Source of the DNA: Rhodospirillales bacterium
GTDB taxonomy: Bacteria > Pseudomonadota > Alphaproteobacteria > Rhodospirillales > Casp-alpha2
Direction of reading: 5' to 3'
NCBI GenBank assembly: GCA_016187325.1
Contig: JACPJY010000366.1
Location: 1 to 7,056, forward strand
DNA length: 7,056 nt
Position 1 is the first letter of the stretch. Every line of letters starts with the position of its first letter. The notes below the pieces were generated by a model. The model made no database searches. It was given only the letters and a program-made list of their open reading frames with translations, and had not been told where the DNA came from. Below are positions 6,445 to 7,056 of this stretch, piece by piece. A program made the position numbers and the translations under genes.

Positions 6445-7056
6445 ATGATTCTTATCACGGGAGCCACCGGATTCGTCGGTTCCGCAGTGCTGCGCCGCCT
6501 GCTCGCCGCCGGCTACCGGGTGCGGGCCCTGGCCCGGCCCGCCAGCGACCGCCGCAACCTGGAGGGGCTGGCGGTCGAGGTGGTGGAGGGCGATCTGTTG
6601 GAGCCTTCGAGCCTGCGAACGGCGCTTGAGGACTGCTCGGGTCTGTTCCACGTCGCCGCCGACTACCGCCTGTGGGCGCCCGACCCGGGGCCGATGTTCC
6701 GCGCCAACGTCGATGGCACCCGGATGCTGCTGCTGGCCGCCCGCGACGCACGCGTTAAGCGAATCGTCTACACCTCTTCGGTCGCCGCCCTCGGCGTGTT
6801 GCCGGGCGACGCCGTCGCCGACGAGAAGACGCCGGTGACGTTCGCCGACATGATCGGCCCCTACAAGCAGTCGAAGTTCCTGGCCGAGGCCGCGGTCACG
6901 AAGCTGATCGAGGACGAAGGCCTGCCGGTGGTGATCGTCAACCCGTCGACGCCGATCGGCCCCCGCGACATCAAGCCGACGCCGACCGGCCGCCTGATCG
7001 TCGAGGCGGCCGCCGGGCGGATCCCGGCCTACGTGGAGACCGGCCTCAATGTCGCC
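6445..7056 (+). CDS. hpnA: HpnA, hopanoid-associated sugar epimerase-like SDR (5' part)
   Basis: The reading frame is open from the ATG at 6445 to the window edge, giving 204 residues of a protein that is usually about 330 long. It is an extended short-chain dehydrogenase/reductase: the NAD(P)-binding motif TGATGFVG is at residues 5-12, D50 stands in a GDL strand end, HVAA is at 69-72, an S111-S112 pair marks the catalytic Ser/Thr strand (VYTSS), and the catalytic Y140-x3-K144 lies in PYKQSK. NPSTPIGPRDIKPTPTGR further on is typical of the hopanoid-associated epimerase HpnA. The family name is by cluster association; its exact reaction in the hopanoid pathway is not firmly assigned to my knowledge. 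The start is secure because an in-frame TAG lies at 6433-6435 and the next ATG is at codon 84. No strong Shine-Dalgarno is visible. It is divergent from ispH. A dihydroflavonol-reductase-like SDR is the generic alternative. Confidence 0.88.
   Translation, partial: MILITGATGFVGSAVLRRLLAAGYRVRALARPASDRRNLEGLAVEVVEGDLLEPSSLRTALEDCSGLFHVAADYRLWAPDPGPMFRANVDGTRMLLLAARDARVKRIVYTSSVAALGVLPGDAVADEKTPVTFADMIGPYKQSKFLAEAAVTKLIEDEGLPVVIVNPSTPIGPRDIKPTPTGRLIVEAAAGRIPAYVETGLNVA

Noticed and set aside
6260..6448. Small open frames in the ispH-hpnA intergenic region (such as - 6445-6260 and + 6306-6629)
   Set aside because: No strong ribosome-binding site or domain is seen; the + strand frame runs on out of frame into hpnA, and the composition fits non-coding DNA.
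1..7056. Mobile elements, CRISPR arrays, tRNA or rRNA genes, prophage
   Set aside because: No transposase or integrase motif, regularly spaced repeat, terminal inverted repeat or RNA-gene signature was seen; nearly all bases belong to hopanoid or isoprenoid genes.

Overview
This window is a hopanoid biosynthesis locus. It is very GC-rich throughout, except for one short intergenic stretch, and codon use in the genes is strongly GC-ending. The proteins read like those of a high-GC alphaproteobacterium (Rhodospirillales-like or a relative). That placement is inferred from the look of the proteins and the gene content; no search was run.

Layout, left to right. On the + strand: the last 31 codons of hpnD (to 97), hpnE (97-1353, ATG overlapping the hpnD stop by one base), a 107-base gap, shc/hpnF (1461-3458), and hpnG (3459-4142, TTG start directly after the shc stop). 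On the - strand: hpnH (5264-4095), preceded in its transcription direction by ispH (6246-5278). These run towards hpnG, and the hpnG and hpnH coding ends overlap tail-to-tail by 48 bases. A divergent intergenic region of about 200 bases (6247-6444) follows. Then comes hpnA on the + strand (6445 to the window edge), cut off after 204 codons. No gene-free stretch exceeds 300 bases.

How the genes work together. IspH makes the C5 units IPP and DMAPP. After farnesyl diphosphate is formed elsewhere, HpnD (with HpnC, presumably just upstream of the window) and HpnE convert it to squalene by the bacterial three-enzyme route. Shc cyclises squalene to hopene (and hopanol). HpnH, a radical-SAM enzyme, joins a 5'-deoxyadenosyl group to hopene to give adenosylhopane. 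HpnG, a nucleoside-phosphorylase relative, removes the adenine to start the bacteriohopanepolyol side chain. HpnA is an SDR-type sugar epimerase-like protein of the same clusters with no firmly assigned reaction.

I see no mobile element, CRISPR, tRNA, rRNA or undescribed system. What merits a second look is architectural: the inverted hpnH-ispH pair converging on hpnG with overlapping ends, the start-stop junctions with non-ATG starts, and the structured, relatively AT-rich divergent region between ispH and hpnA.
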